DNA of 64,000 nucleotides from JACMLD01 sp039916305 (GTDB taxonomy: Bacteria; Bacteroidota; Bacteroidia; Chitinophagales; Chitinophagaceae): the NCBI GenBank assembly GCA_039916305.1, contig JBDSLR010000002.1:259252-323251 (forward strand), in the 5' to 3' direction. Positions 18,024-27,277 of this stretch are shown piece after piece. Position numbers and translations under genes: made by a program. Within the stretch, counting starts at the first letter, position 1, and every line of letters starts with the position of its first letter. The notes below the pieces were generated by a model. That model worked only from the letters and a program-made list of their open reading frames with translations, was not told where the DNA came from and did no database searches.

Positions 18024-19376
18024 ATGAATAAAAGTAAACTCTTCCAGTGGTCTATTGTAGCTGCGCTGGCCGGTTTTATATTTGGTTTTGATACGGTGGT
18101 TATTTCCGGGGCCAACCAACCCATAAAAGATCTCTGGCATACCTCTACCTTATTTCATGGCATTTTTATTATGTCTATGGCGCTTTGGGGCACCGTAGCA
18201 GGGGCTTTGCTGGGGGGCATTCCTGCAGAAAAATATGGCCGCAAAAAAGTGTTATTGTGGATAGGAGTTATGTTTGCTATTTCAGCCCTTGGTTCAGCGC
18301 TTGCGCCGGATCCCTACACGTTTTCTTTTTTCCGTTTTATTGGAGGACTGGGTATTGGTATTTCATCGGTAGTGGCACCTACTTATATTTCAGAAATTTC
18401 AACACCTGCTACCAGGGGCCGCCTGGGTGCTATGTACCAGTTTAATATTGTGTTTGGCATCCTGATAGCGTTTCTTTCTAATTATTTTTTACAGGGCGTA
18501 GGCGGTGCCAATGACTGGCGCTGGATGCTGGGCGTTTTAGCCATCCCATCGCTTATCTATACCATCATGGTAATGGGCGTACCGGAAAGCCCGCGCTGGC
18601 TGATTACGAAAAAAAATGATCTGCCTGCGGCGAAGAAGGTTTTATCGCAAATAGGCGTGGCCGATGTGGATGCAGAAGTGGCTGCAATTATAGCCGGCAA
18701 TAAGTATGAAGCTGCTGCCGGAAAGACATCGGATTTTTTTAGCGCCAAGCACAAAACCATTATCTGGCTGGCCTTTATGATTGCTTTCTTTAACCAGGTG
18801 TCGGGCATCAATTTTATTCTTTATTACGCCCCTGAAATATTGTCACGCAGCGGCCTGGGTGCAAAAGAATCATTGCTCAACTCTATTGCCATTGGCGGCA
18901 CAAATTTAATTTTTACGTTTGTCGGGCTTTACCTGATTGACAGGATCGGGCGCAAAACCCTGATGATAATTGGGTCAGTGGGCTATATTGTAAGCCTGTC
19001 TATGGTGGCATGGTGTTTTTCGTCACATGCAAGCCCGGGTGTTTTAATGGGATTTTTATTGTTGTTTATTGCATCCCATGCGGTGGGCCAGGGCGCCGTT
19101 ATCTGGGTCTTTCTGTCAGAAATATTTCCCAATAAAATACGCGCACTTGGCCAGTCTTTTGGTGCCAGTGTGCATTGGGTTTTCGCAGGTATTATTACAC
19201 TTATCACCCCGGCTTTCCTGGACGAAAAGAATGGCATTTTCAAGGAGAACCCGTGGCCAATTTTTGCTTTTTTTGCTGTAATGATGGTATTGCAACTGGC
19301 CTGGGTACTTACCAGGATGCCGGAAACAAAAGGTGTTTCGCTGGAAGACCTGGAAAAGAAACTTATTAAAGAATAA
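18024..19376 (+). CDS. Sugar porter family MFS transporter (XylE-like)
   Basis: This is a 12-helix major facilitator of the sugar porter subfamily: GFDTVVISGA in helix 1, the loop motifs YGRKK and DRIGRK, PESPRWL after helix 6, NQVSGINFILYY in helix 7 and PETKGVSLEDLE at the C-terminus. Such proteins import hexoses or pentoses with protons. I choose the ATG at 18024 over the TTG at 18018. The GH32 gene starts 21 bp downstream, so the transporter most likely imports the fructose or glucose released by that enzyme. An imperfect inverted repeat just upstream may control the pair. Confidence 0.93.
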   Translation: MNKSKLFQWSIVAALAGFIFGFDTVVISGANQPIKDLWHTSTLFHGIFIMSMALWGTVAGALLGGIPAEKYGRKKVLLWIGVMFAISALGSALAPDPYTFSFFRFIGGLGIGISSVVAPTYISEISTPATRGRLGAMYQFNIVFGILIAFLSNYFLQGVGGANDWRWMLGVLAIPSLIYTIMVMGVPESPRWLITKKNDLPAAKKVLSQIGVADVDAEVAAIIAGNKYEAAAGKTSDFFSAKHKTIIWLAFMIAFFNQVSGINFILYYAPEILSRSGLGAKESLLNSIAIGGTNLIFTFVGLYLIDRIGRKTLMIIGSVGYIVSLSMVAWCFSSHASPGVLMGFLLLFIASHAVGQGAVIWVFLSEIFPNKIRALGQSFGASVHWVFAGIITLITPAFLDEKNGIFKENPWPIFAFFAVMMVLQLAWVLTRMPETKGVSLEDLEKKLIKE

Positions 19377-19397
19377 CTCCCCCGAAATTGTACAAAC

Positions 19398-20894
19398 ATG
19401 AGAAAGCTTGTTTATGCAGCTGCTGTGCTGTTTGTGATCAACGCCCATGCACAACCGACAACGGATTATAAGGAAGTATACAGGCCACAATTTCATTATA
19501 CACCTGCGTTAAACTGGTGCAATGATCCCAATGGGCTGGTCTATAATAATGGCGTTTACCACCTGTTTCACCAATACAACCCTGCCGGAAATGTGTGGGG
19601 GCATATGAGCTGGGCGCATGCGGTGAGCAAAGACCTGATACACTGGAAGCAATTGCCCCTTGCCATTGCGGAAGAAAAAGACACCATGATTTTTTCTGGT
19701 ACCTGCGTGGTTGATAAAAATAACAGCAGCGGTTTTGCTGTAAAAAAAGGACAGGTGCCCATGGTGGCCATTTATACCGGCCATATTGAAAACAGCAACC
19801 AGAGCCAGCACCTGGCATATAGTTTAGACAATGGGCTCAGCTGGACAAAATATGAACATAACCCCATCATTGATTTGCATAAAAAGGATTTCCGCGATCC
19901 CAAGGTGTTTTGGTATGCGCCCAAAAACTATTGGGTAATGGCGGTGGTCTTTCCCGTAGAGCACCTGGTGCAATTTTACTCCTCAAAAAATTTAAAACAA
20001 TGGACACACTTGAGTGATTTTGGTCCCGCTGGTGATACCGCTGCCGTTTGGGAATGCCCCGACCTTACACAGGTACCGGTAGAGGGTAACCCATCACAAA
20101 AGAAATGGTTATTGCAGACCTCTCAAAATACTTCCATGCAATATTTTGTGGGTGAGTTTGATGGCGTTCATTTTATAAATGAAAATCCGGCAGGTAAAAT
20201 ACTCCGCCCGGATTATGGCCCTGAATATTATGCGGCTATTGCTTATAACCAGTTGCCTGCCACCCAGGCGCCTACTGCCATTGGCTGGGTTAATAACTGG
20301 AACTATGCCAATGATATACCCACTACACCGTGGAAAGGCGCTATGTCTTTACCACGCACTATGAGTGTACAAAAAAACGGCAATGAGTGGACCCTATTGC
20401 AGCAACCGGTAGCTGGCATTAAAAAATTGCGCCAGGCTTTGTTATCAGAATTAAAGAATAAAACAGTTACAGGAAGTACAGTACTTACAGCAAGCACCAC
20501 CCAATGCGAAATAGAGCTGGTAATACAACCCGGTGCCGGCAGCACCTGCGGCATGCGCTTGGCTACCGGCAACGGACATGCGTTTGAAATTGGTTATGAT
20601 GCTGCAAAGCAGGAGTTGTACATAGACCGTAGCAAAACCGCCCATCAGTCATTCAACAAAAATTTTGAAAAGCTTAGCCGCTACACCGCAGCACTCCCGT
20701 TAAAGAACAAAATGCTTACCCTCCGGATATGGTTAGACAATAGTGTGGTGGAAGTGTTTGCCAATAATGGCGAAGCTGTTTTAACAACACAGTTTTTTGC
20801 TGCTGCAGATGAGAAGGGCATGGAGGTTTTCAGCACGGGTGAAAAAAGCAAGGTAGTTAGTTTACAGGTTTGGCCAATGAAGACTATCTGGTAA
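19398..20894 (+). CDS. Secreted glycoside hydrolase family 32 (fructan/sucrose hydrolase)
   Basis: A signal peptide ends at about residue 18 (NAHAQ). The five-bladed GH32 propeller follows with its three diagnostic motifs: W40-C-N-D43-P-N-G with the Asp nucleophile, R166-D167-P168 for substrate binding, and W-E219-C220 with the acid/base Glu. A C-terminal beta-sandwich from about 340 contains the usual F-x-x-x-R-x-S/V-V-E-V-F-A-like ending (NSVVEVFANNGE). At 498 aa it is close to typical exo-levanase or invertase size. It is in an operon with the upstream sugar porter. Whether it is specific for sucrose, levan or inulin cannot be read from sequence. Confidence 0.95.
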   Translation: MRKLVYAAAVLFVINAHAQPTTDYKEVYRPQFHYTPALNWCNDPNGLVYNNGVYHLFHQYNPAGNVWGHMSWAHAVSKDLIHWKQLPLAIAEEKDTMIFSGTCVVDKNNSSGFAVKKGQVPMVAIYTGHIENSNQSQHLAYSLDNGLSWTKYEHNPIIDLHKKDFRDPKVFWYAPKNYWVMAVVFPVEHLVQFYSSKNLKQWTHLSDFGPAGDTAAVWECPDLTQVPVEGNPSQKKWLLQTSQNTSMQYFVGEFDGVHFINENPAGKILRPDYGPEYYAAIAYNQLPATQAPTAIGWVNNWNYANDIPTTPWKGAMSLPRTMSVQKNGNEWTLLQQPVAGIKKLRQALLSELKNKTVTGSTVLTASTTQCEIELVIQPGAGSTCGMRLATGNGHAFEIGYDAAKQELYIDRSKTAHQSFNKNFEKLSRYTAALPLKNKMLTLRIWLDNSVVEVFANNGEAVLTTQFFAAADEKGMEVFSTGEKSKVVSLQVWPMKTIW

Positions 20895-21086
20895 TAGCAG
20901 TCGGCAAAAAGCTGCAGTATCGGGCAGTGAGAATGGACCAGCAGTGCGTATGCCATTCAGGGCAATAATTTGTGCTGGTTGTGACATGCTTCCGGTTTAC
21001 TATAAACCAGCCTGTTTTTCTGTTAACTAAAGCCTTCGTCCATTTATTTTTTATTGCTGTAAATTCGCAACTCTAAATTAATAGAA

Positions 21087-22160
21087 ATGGCATTTCGCAA
21101 TTTTAAGATGGTTAGCTACGTGGTTTATGGCCGGGGCAGCTTTAACCAGTTAGATGAAATATTGCAGCCGCAGCGTAAGGCCGGCAAACCGATGATCTTT
21201 TTGCTGGATAATTTTTTTGAAGGCAAACCGCTGGCAGCCCGCATCCCTTTGCGCGGAAATGATAAAATTATTTATGTAGATGTTACCTACGAGCCCAAAA
21301 CAAGCTATGTAGACAAAATAGCCAATGATCTAAAAGATGCGTTTGGTAGCATCAGTGGTGTTATTGGTATTGGCGGTGGCTCGGCCATGGATTTGGCTAA
21401 GGCGGTAGGTTTAATGATGAACAACCCTGGCTCTTCAGCAGATTACCAGGGCTGGGACCTGGTTAAAAATGCGGGTGTGTACAAAGCAGGTATTCCCACA
21501 CTAAGTGGCACGGGGGCAGAAGTTTCACGTACAACGGTACTCACAGGCCCCACAAAAAAACTGGGCATGAATTCCGACTTTACGCCGTTCGACCAGATTG
21601 TGCTGGACCCGGAATTAACCAGTAATGCACCAGCCAACCAGCGTTTTTACACCGGTATGGATTGCTATATCCATTGCATTGAAAGTTTACAGGGAACTTA
21701 TTTAAACGAGTTCAGCAAAAGCTATGGCGAAAAAGCCTTGCAGCTCTGCCAGAAAGTGTTTGTAGATAAAAAGGAATGGGATGATGAGTGCGACGATATG
21801 CTGATGATGGCTTCTTATGCTGGTGGTATGAGCATTGCCTACTCACAGGTGGGTGTGGCGCATGCGGTGAGTTATGGGCTCAGTTATTTGCTGGGCACCA
21901 AACATGGCATTGGCAATTGCATTGTAATGAACCACCTGGAAGAGTTTTACCCTGCTGGCGTAAAAGAGTTTAAGCACATGGTGGATAAAAACAACATTGA
22001 TATACCACAAGGCATTTGCAAAGGATTGAGTGACGAACAGTTTAATAAAATGATAGATGTTTCCATGGTAATGAAACCACTATGGGAAAATGCCCTGGGA
22101 AAAGATTGGGAGAAAATAATGACGCGGGAGAAGCTGCGGAAACTATACGAGAAACTTTAA
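21087..22160 (+). CDS. Iron-containing alcohol dehydrogenase, KdnB-like (Kdo 8-oxidase)
   Basis: The protein is a type III iron-dependent dehydrogenase: GIGGGSAMDLAKA for NAD binding, PTLSGTGAEVSR, and metal ligands in G-M-D-C-Y-I-H-C-I-E and G-V-A-H-A-V-S-Y...T-K-H-G-I-G-N. The start FRNFKMVSYVVYGRGSFNQL and overall length (357 aa) recall KdnB, which oxidises C8 of Kdo on the way to 8-amino-3,8-dideoxy-octulosonate. kdsB about 4 kb upstream fits that pathway. The partner aminotransferase KdnA is not in this window. An unrelated alcohol or lactaldehyde dehydrogenase is the alternative. Confidence 0.75.
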   Translation: MAFRNFKMVSYVVYGRGSFNQLDEILQPQRKAGKPMIFLLDNFFEGKPLAARIPLRGNDKIIYVDVTYEPKTSYVDKIANDLKDAFGSISGVIGIGGGSAMDLAKAVGLMMNNPGSSADYQGWDLVKNAGVYKAGIPTLSGTGAEVSRTTVLTGPTKKLGMNSDFTPFDQIVLDPELTSNAPANQRFYTGMDCYIHCIESLQGTYLNEFSKSYGEKALQLCQKVFVDKKEWDDECDDMLMMASYAGGMSIAYSQVGVAHAVSYGLSYLLGTKHGIGNCIVMNHLEEFYPAGVKEFKHMVDKNNIDIPQGICKGLSDEQFNKMIDVSMVMKPLWENALGKDWEKIMTREKLRKLYEKL

Positions 22161-22303
22161 TTACTTTTTTTTCGATTAGGGTAGTTGGTTGATTGTATCA
22201 GCAGCATTGAATGCCCAACTAAATACAATTGAAGCTGGTACCACCAAAATGTTAATCACAGCAAAGGAAAATGCTGCTTCGAAATCTTTTCTATCTTTAA
22301 CGC

Positions 22304-23401
22304 ATGCAGCAGAATAAATACCTCCGCTATCTTGGTTTGCCCGCATTGTTTGGCACAGAGCGCACAAAAGAGATTTTGCATGTAAACCCCACTGCTGCCC
22401 CGGTACGCATAGAGCCCGATGAAATCTCTGTTTACATTTATGATTATACACCCGACAGCATTGAGGAGCGTAAACTTGACCTGGTGCAGGAGTGCTTTGT
22501 ATATAAAAATAAGGAGGGCAATACCTGGATTAATATAGACGGGTTACGCAAAACAGAAATAGAAGCTGTGTGTACCCATTACCAGGTGCACCCACTGATT
22601 ATAGAAGATATTTTAAGTGTGAACCAGCGCCCCAAAATGGATGATGTGGAAGGCCGTCTTTTCTGCCTTTTAAACATGCTCTACTACAATGAGAAAAATA
22701 AAACTGTTGAAACAGAGCAGATCAGTATTGTATTGGGTGATCATTTCGTATTAAGTTTCCAGGAAGACGCCAGCAGGGATGTATTTGATCCATTGCGTAA
22801 CAAATTAAAAATTGCCAAAAGCCAGGTACGGCAGCGCGGCGCAGATTACCTCTTGTATGCTATGCTTGATATGATAGTGGATAATTATTACCTGGTAATG
22901 GAAAAGCTGGGCGACCAGGTAGAGCAGGTAGAAGAAGAAGTTATCCGTACCAGCAACACCAAATCATTAGCAAAAATTAACCAGCTGCGCAAAGAGCTGA
23001 TAGTTTTAAAACGAAATATTGCCCCTGTACGTGAGTTGATCAATGGCTTTATGCGCAGTGAAAGTGAATTACTGGATGACCGTACTACCAAGTATTTTAA
23101 AGACGTATATGACCATATTATACAGGCATACGATCTAACAGAAAATTACCGGGAAATGATGATGAGTATGCAGGATGTGTACATTAACAATGTAAACCTG
23201 CGCATGAATGAAGTAATGAAGGTGATGGCCATTGTAACCTGCCTGATGGCGCCCGCCACTGTAATAGGCGGTATTTTTGGAATGAACTTCGATAAAATCC
23301 CTTACCTCCACAATGATTATGGCTTTTTTATTGCCGTTGTGTTAATGCTGGCAATACCCGTTTGGATGCTGCGTACTTTCAGGCGGCGTGGATGGTTTTA
23401 A
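22304..23401 (+). CDS. corA: CorA family magnesium/cobalt channel
   Basis: This CorA-type channel has a long acidic and helical cytosolic domain (about 40-300) and two C-terminal membrane helices. The selectivity motif G326-M-N lies between them in the sequence FGMNFDKIPY, and the chain ends with a basic RRRGWF tail, as usual. It should form a pentamer in the inner membrane that admits Mg2+ or Co2+. At 365 aa it has normal length. It is convergent with the GNAT gene, with only 9 bp between the stop codons. Confidence 0.95.
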   Translation: MQQNKYLRYLGLPALFGTERTKEILHVNPTAAPVRIEPDEISVYIYDYTPDSIEERKLDLVQECFVYKNKEGNTWINIDGLRKTEIEAVCTHYQVHPLIIEDILSVNQRPKMDDVEGRLFCLLNMLYYNEKNKTVETEQISIVLGDHFVLSFQEDASRDVFDPLRNKLKIAKSQVRQRGADYLLYAMLDMIVDNYYLVMEKLGDQVEQVEEEVIRTSNTKSLAKINQLRKELIVLKRNIAPVRELINGFMRSESELLDDRTTKYFKDVYDHIIQAYDLTENYREMMMSMQDVYINNVNLRMNEVMKVMAIVTCLMAPATVIGGIFGMNFDKIPYLHNDYGFFIAVVLMLAIPVWMLRTFRRRGWF

Positions 23402-23410
23402 AAAGCTGGC

Positions 23411-23857
23411 TTACCCGGCCAGGGCCAGCTCATAGAAATAATCAGATACTTTTTTCCAACCATTTTTTTCATACACCGCTTGTGCAGTGTAATTGTCGTT
23501 GCCGGTTTGCAGCAGCAGCCATTTCGCATTTGTTTCAAGTCCATGTTCACGGGCAGCATTTAATAACGCAGCGGCAGCACCCTGTTTGCGTACGGTAGCA
23601 TGTACATATAAATCATTGAGCAACCAGGTTTTTTGCAGGCTTACAGAAGAAAAGATAGGGTATAGTTGTGTAAAGCCAACCAACACTTTTTCCTGCTCCG
23701 CCACAAAAACCACGGATTCTTCATTTTCCATTCGCTGCAGCAGAAATTTTTTTGCCGCTGCAATATCAGATGGCTGGTGGTACCAAACCCGGTACAGATC
23801 AAACAAAACAGTCAATTCTTCTATATCTTCTTTTGTTGCGCGGCGGACTGATATCAT
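23411..23857 (-). CDS. GNAT family N-acetyltransferase
   Basis: At 148 aa it is a single GNAT domain: an N-terminal ISVRRATKEDIEEL start, the central strand VGFTQLYPIFS, the acetyl-CoA-binding loop V-R-K-Q-G-A-A-A-A-L-L (Q/R-x-x-G-x-A/G pattern), and a late NYTAQAVYEKNGW motif. It transfers an acetyl group to an amine; the substrate is not predictable. It converges with corA, and a possible seven-base stem (23404-23410 with 23424-23430) spans the junction. Confidence 0.9.
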   Translation of the reverse strand: MISVRRATKEDIEELTVLFDLYRVWYHQPSDIAAAKKFLLQRMENEESVVFVAEQEKVLVGFTQLYPIFSSVSLQKTWLLNDLYVHATVRKQGAAAALLNAAREHGLETNAKWLLLQTGNDNYTAQAVYEKNGWKKVSDYFYELALAG

Positions 23858-23937
23858 AAAAAGGTTTTTGTAAATATTTGTGCCATTAACAAGTTTATCT
23901 GTACCCGTTAACGAATACTGAAAATAGCGAAAGCTTT

Positions 23938-24693
23938 TTATTTATCAAACGCATCACAGCGCCGGAAAATCATAAATTGTTTTTGGCCTAAGAAACTGGC
24001 TTGCTGCGGCCATTGCTTTGCATAGGCATTTAGTTCATCTAAGCCTTGCTGCCAGGGTTCATTATTTAATAAACAGTCGCTGATGATTTCTCCGTTTTGC
24101 TGACGGGCAACATAGAGTTTTAGCCAATTAAACTTTTGGTTGTTTAAGTTACGCTGTATTTTTTCTTTGATCAAACCAAAAAGTGGCTCGCCGGTGGGAA
24201 CTTGGTCCCATTTTCCCTGCAGCGCCAGTACGCCCAATGCCGGGTGCCATTGCACATCCAGGTTTTCTATGCTGGTGTAAAAATCAATAGCCGGGTTATG
24301 GTTATCCGACAAGCTTTGCATTATGGGAGGAAAAGTGGTGTTCAGGTAGTTGTTCAGTACAGACTGTACTTTCTCCTCCGGGGTTGCGCCAATGCCCACT
24401 ATATTTTCATCAATGCCATCCGGAAAACAGGTTGGATGAATTGATAAAAACTTCACATGTAAAATAGCAGGGTGATTGTCAGGGCTGTCAATAATAGCAG
24501 TAGCTATTTCAAGTTCAGCATTGATTGTAAGCGATTCGTATTGCTGGTTTTTTTGCACATCATACCCTGAAGCGGAGAGCCGGTTTTCCAATTCTTTTAA
24601 TAAATAAGCATTGGTAACAGGCATAAGCTGGGCCTGCTTGTCAACCTGTATGTTAGCAGGATTTTTTTTCCTGAGGAAATCAAATAGTCCCAT
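23938..24693 (-). CDS. Uncharacterised cytosolic protein, possibly DUF6348 family
   Basis: I prefer the ATG at 24693 (MGLFDFLRKK) over the one five codons upstream. There is no signal peptide or membrane segment. A central segment H-P-T-C-F-P-D-G-I-D-E-N-I-V-G-I-G with a following helix loosely recalls DUF6348 proteins, which have no known function; this match is from memory and not strong. The rest alternates strands and helices, with LDVQWHPALGVLALQGKW near the middle. It stands alone between the GNAT gene and the divergently transcribed rmuC. Confidence 0.6.
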   Translation of the reverse strand: MGLFDFLRKKNPANIQVDKQAQLMPVTNAYLLKELENRLSASGYDVQKNQQYESLTINAELEIATAIIDSPDNHPAILHVKFLSIHPTCFPDGIDENIVGIGATPEEKVQSVLNNYLNTTFPPIMQSLSDNHNPAIDFYTSIENLDVQWHPALGVLALQGKWDQVPTGEPLFGLIKEKIQRNLNNQKFNWLKLYVARQQNGEIISDCLLNNEPWQQGLDELNAYAKQWPQQASFLGQKQFMIFRRCDAFDK

Positions 24694-24819
24694 ATATTTC
24701 AATTTCATGTAAGCAATGCGCCAATTAATCAGTCTTCAAAAGTATTAAGACTGCTTAATATAAAATACAGCCTGTAAGTTTTAACTTTAAAAACCGGGAA
24801 CCATTTTCCGGACTCATTT

Positions 24820-26391
24820 ATGCAAACAGAATTTATTATTGTAATTACGTTACTGGTGCTGGTAATTATATTGCTGGTAATCTTTAGGGCAAAACCGGCA
24901 AATGATGCAACTGTGTTTACGGGCAGGATAGACCAGCTGCAATCGGGCCTTAAAGAAGATTTTCTTTTAAACAGAACGGAAAGTGCGGTCCTCTCAAAAG
25001 ACAATCGCAGAGAACTCAATGATACCCTGAAAGACTTCAAAGAAGAATTGACCCAAACACTTGCGCTGATAACGCAGCAAAATCAACAAGCCCTGCAGCA
25101 GGTGAGCAAAACTGTTGAAGATAACAACAAGGCCAACCGTGATTCGCTTACTGCCAATTTAAAAGATTTTATTGCTGAACAAAGAACAAAATTTGATGAC
25201 TTGAAAAATGGCCAGAAAGAACTGGCCGCCGGTACACTGGCACAGCTTGAAAAAATTGGCGTACAGGTAGAGACAAAGCTAACCACTTTAACGGAGCAGG
25301 ATAAAAGCGATAGTCAGCTGATGCGTATTGCGCTGGAAAATGCTTTTAAAGGCTTCCAGGAAACCTTTGATAAAAATGTGGAATCATTTAATAACCTGCA
25401 GAAAGAAAAATTTAGCCAGCTGGATCATAAGCAGACGCTGATGATGGAGAGCAATGAAAGAAAGCTGGAAGAGATGCGGGTGACTGTAGATGAGAAATTG
25501 CAGAAGACCTTGAACGAGCGGCTGGGCCAGTCTTTTGAAATGGTGGGTAAACAACTGGAAAGCGTTCAAAAAGGCCTCGGCGAAATGCAGGCCCTGGCGC
25601 AGGATGTGGGTGGATTAAAGAAAGTGCTGAGCAATGTAAAAATGCGGGGCGGCATCGGTGAAGTACAATTGGCCATGCTGTTGGAACAGGTACTGGCACC
25701 TGAGCAATATGCGGCCAATGTAAAAACAAAACATGATTCCACAGATTTGGTAGAATTTGCCATTAAACTTCCGGGGCGTGATGAAGGAAACAGCGTTGTG
25801 TACTTACCGGTAGATGCAAAATTCCCCAAGGATATTTATGAGCAGCTGCAGGATGCTTATGAAACAGCTGATCCTGCAGGCATAGACACGGCTTCCAAAA
25901 ACATGGAAAATGTAATTAAAAAAATGGCTAAAGACATCAGGGATAAATACATTGATCCGCCCAATACCACTGACTTTGCCATTATGTTTTTACCTTTTGA
26001 AGGCATCTATGCAGAAGTAGTGCGCAAGGCCAGCCTGCTGGATGTTTTACAACGTGAGTATAAGGTTATTGTTACCGGCCCCACTACGCTGGCGGCCATT
26101 CTCAATAGCCTCCAAATGGGCTTTCGTACACTGGCCTTACAGCAGCGCAGCAGCGAGGTGTGGAAAATATTGGGGGCTGTTAAAACGGAGTTCACCAAGT
26201 TTGGCGGACTCATGGAAAAAGCGCAGAAAAACCTGCATATCGCCAGCAGCCAGATTGATGAACTCCTGGGCAGCCGTACCCGCGCTATTAACCGTAAGCT
26301 GCAACAGGTTGAAGCGTTGCCCCTTGCAGAGAGCAACAAATATCTACCAGAGTCAACGGTTGAGGAACTGCCTGATAATGAAGAAGAGTAA
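24820..26391 (+). CDS. rmuC: DNA recombination protein RmuC
   Basis: The protein begins with a membrane anchor (FIIVITLLVLVIILLVIF). A long coiled coil follows to about residue 260, then the RmuC nuclease-like core: LKKVLSNVKMRGGIGEVQL, LPGRDEGNSVVYLPVDAKFP, and YAEVVRKASLLDVLQREYKV with VTGPTTLAAILNSLQMGF. RmuC family members restrict rearrangements at inverted repeats and are predicted PD-(D/E)XK-type nucleases; D and K of PVDAKFP are the likely catalytic pair. Length 523 aa is normal. It is monocistronic, and 340 bp without a gene follow. Confidence 0.95.
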   Translation: MQTEFIIVITLLVLVIILLVIFRAKPANDATVFTGRIDQLQSGLKEDFLLNRTESAVLSKDNRRELNDTLKDFKEELTQTLALITQQNQQALQQVSKTVEDNNKANRDSLTANLKDFIAEQRTKFDDLKNGQKELAAGTLAQLEKIGVQVETKLTTLTEQDKSDSQLMRIALENAFKGFQETFDKNVESFNNLQKEKFSQLDHKQTLMMESNERKLEEMRVTVDEKLQKTLNERLGQSFEMVGKQLESVQKGLGEMQALAQDVGGLKKVLSNVKMRGGIGEVQLAMLLEQVLAPEQYAANVKTKHDSTDLVEFAIKLPGRDEGNSVVYLPVDAKFPKDIYEQLQDAYETADPAGIDTASKNMENVIKKMAKDIRDKYIDPPNTTDFAIMFLPFEGIYAEVVRKASLLDVLQREYKVIVTGPTTLAAILNSLQMGFRTLALQQRSSEVWKILGAVKTEFTKFGGLMEKAQKNLHIASSQIDELLGSRTRAINRKLQQVEALPLAESNKYLPESTVEELPDNEEE

Positions 26392-26731
26392 TATTGCACG
26401 CGTACTATCCTGGTAAGTTGATACTTTTCAATGGAGTGAAGAAGGAAAAACTGTTTACGCGCTTCATGGTATTGCAACAGCTGACTTACGCAATCACTGG
26501 CAGAACTTGCAGGACGGGTTTGCCCTTACTTTCATATAGCTTATTTTAGTAAACGGCAAAATGGTTATGCGTTGCTGGTTAAATATGCAACACGATATTT
26601 GTTTTGTAAGCTTATAACTTTTGTATGAATATAGATGACATATGTCACGTTGAATTAAAGCCCTTACTGCTACCCACCTTATTGCTACGCAATAATTTTT
26701 ATCTTTTCAGCACCATTAACAATTAGCAACC
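26392..26731. other. Gene-free spacer rmuC-dinB
   Basis: I see no gene, RNA or clear terminator here. The stretch near 26598-26623 contains TTTG and AACTTTTG words that resemble Bacteroidota promoter boxes, but their spacing is wrong for the usual 19-21 bases, so I do not call a promoter. Confidence 0.5.
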
Positions 26732-27256
26732 ATGGATTTCAATATAGCCAAATCATTAGACATTCTTGAACGCACGCCGGCAGTTCTTACCAGCATGCTG
26801 CAAAACATCGCTCCTGAATGGACATCCAACAATGAAGGTGGTGAAAGCTGGGCGGTGTATGATATTATTGGTCATCTTATCCACGGCGAAAAAACAGACT
26901 GGGTGCCAAGAGCTGCCATTATTTTATCAACGCAGCCGGATAAAAAATTTGAACCGTTCGACAGGTTTGCCCAGATGCAGCAAAGCCAGGAGAACACGCT
27001 TGAACAACTCTTAGATGAATTTTCCGCGTTGCGTGAAGCCAATATCGCCTGGCTCCGCTCCGGAAAAATAACAACCAATGATTTTACTAAAAAAGGTATT
27101 CATCCTGTATTTGGTGAAGTAACGCTTTCTCAGTTGCTGGCCACATGGACTGTGCACGATCTTAACCATATTGCCCAAATCAGCCGGGTAATGGCCGCTC
27201 AATATAAAGAAGCGGTAGGTCCATGGACTGCTTTTCTGAAAATACTTCAATCGTAA
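26732..27256 (+). CDS. DinB family protein
   Basis: At 174 aa this is a four-helix DinB/YfiT-like protein. Possible metal ligands are the histidines of DIIGHLIHGEK (about 45-55) and of TVHDLNHIAQISR (about 142-154), matching the usual three-His pattern. The family includes thiol transferases and metal-dependent hydrolases, many uncharacterised. There is no signal peptide. It is followed 21 bp later by the GH9/deacetylase gene on the same strand. No functional link is apparent, although they may share a transcript. Confidence 0.85.
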   Translation: MDFNIAKSLDILERTPAVLTSMLQNIAPEWTSNNEGGESWAVYDIIGHLIHGEKTDWVPRAAIILSTQPDKKFEPFDRFAQMQQSQENTLEQLLDEFSALREANIAWLRSGKITTNDFTKKGIHPVFGEVTLSQLLATWTVHDLNHIAQISRVMAAQYKEAVGPWTAFLKILQS

Positions 27257-27277
27257 ACAAGATCAATAAATAACTGT

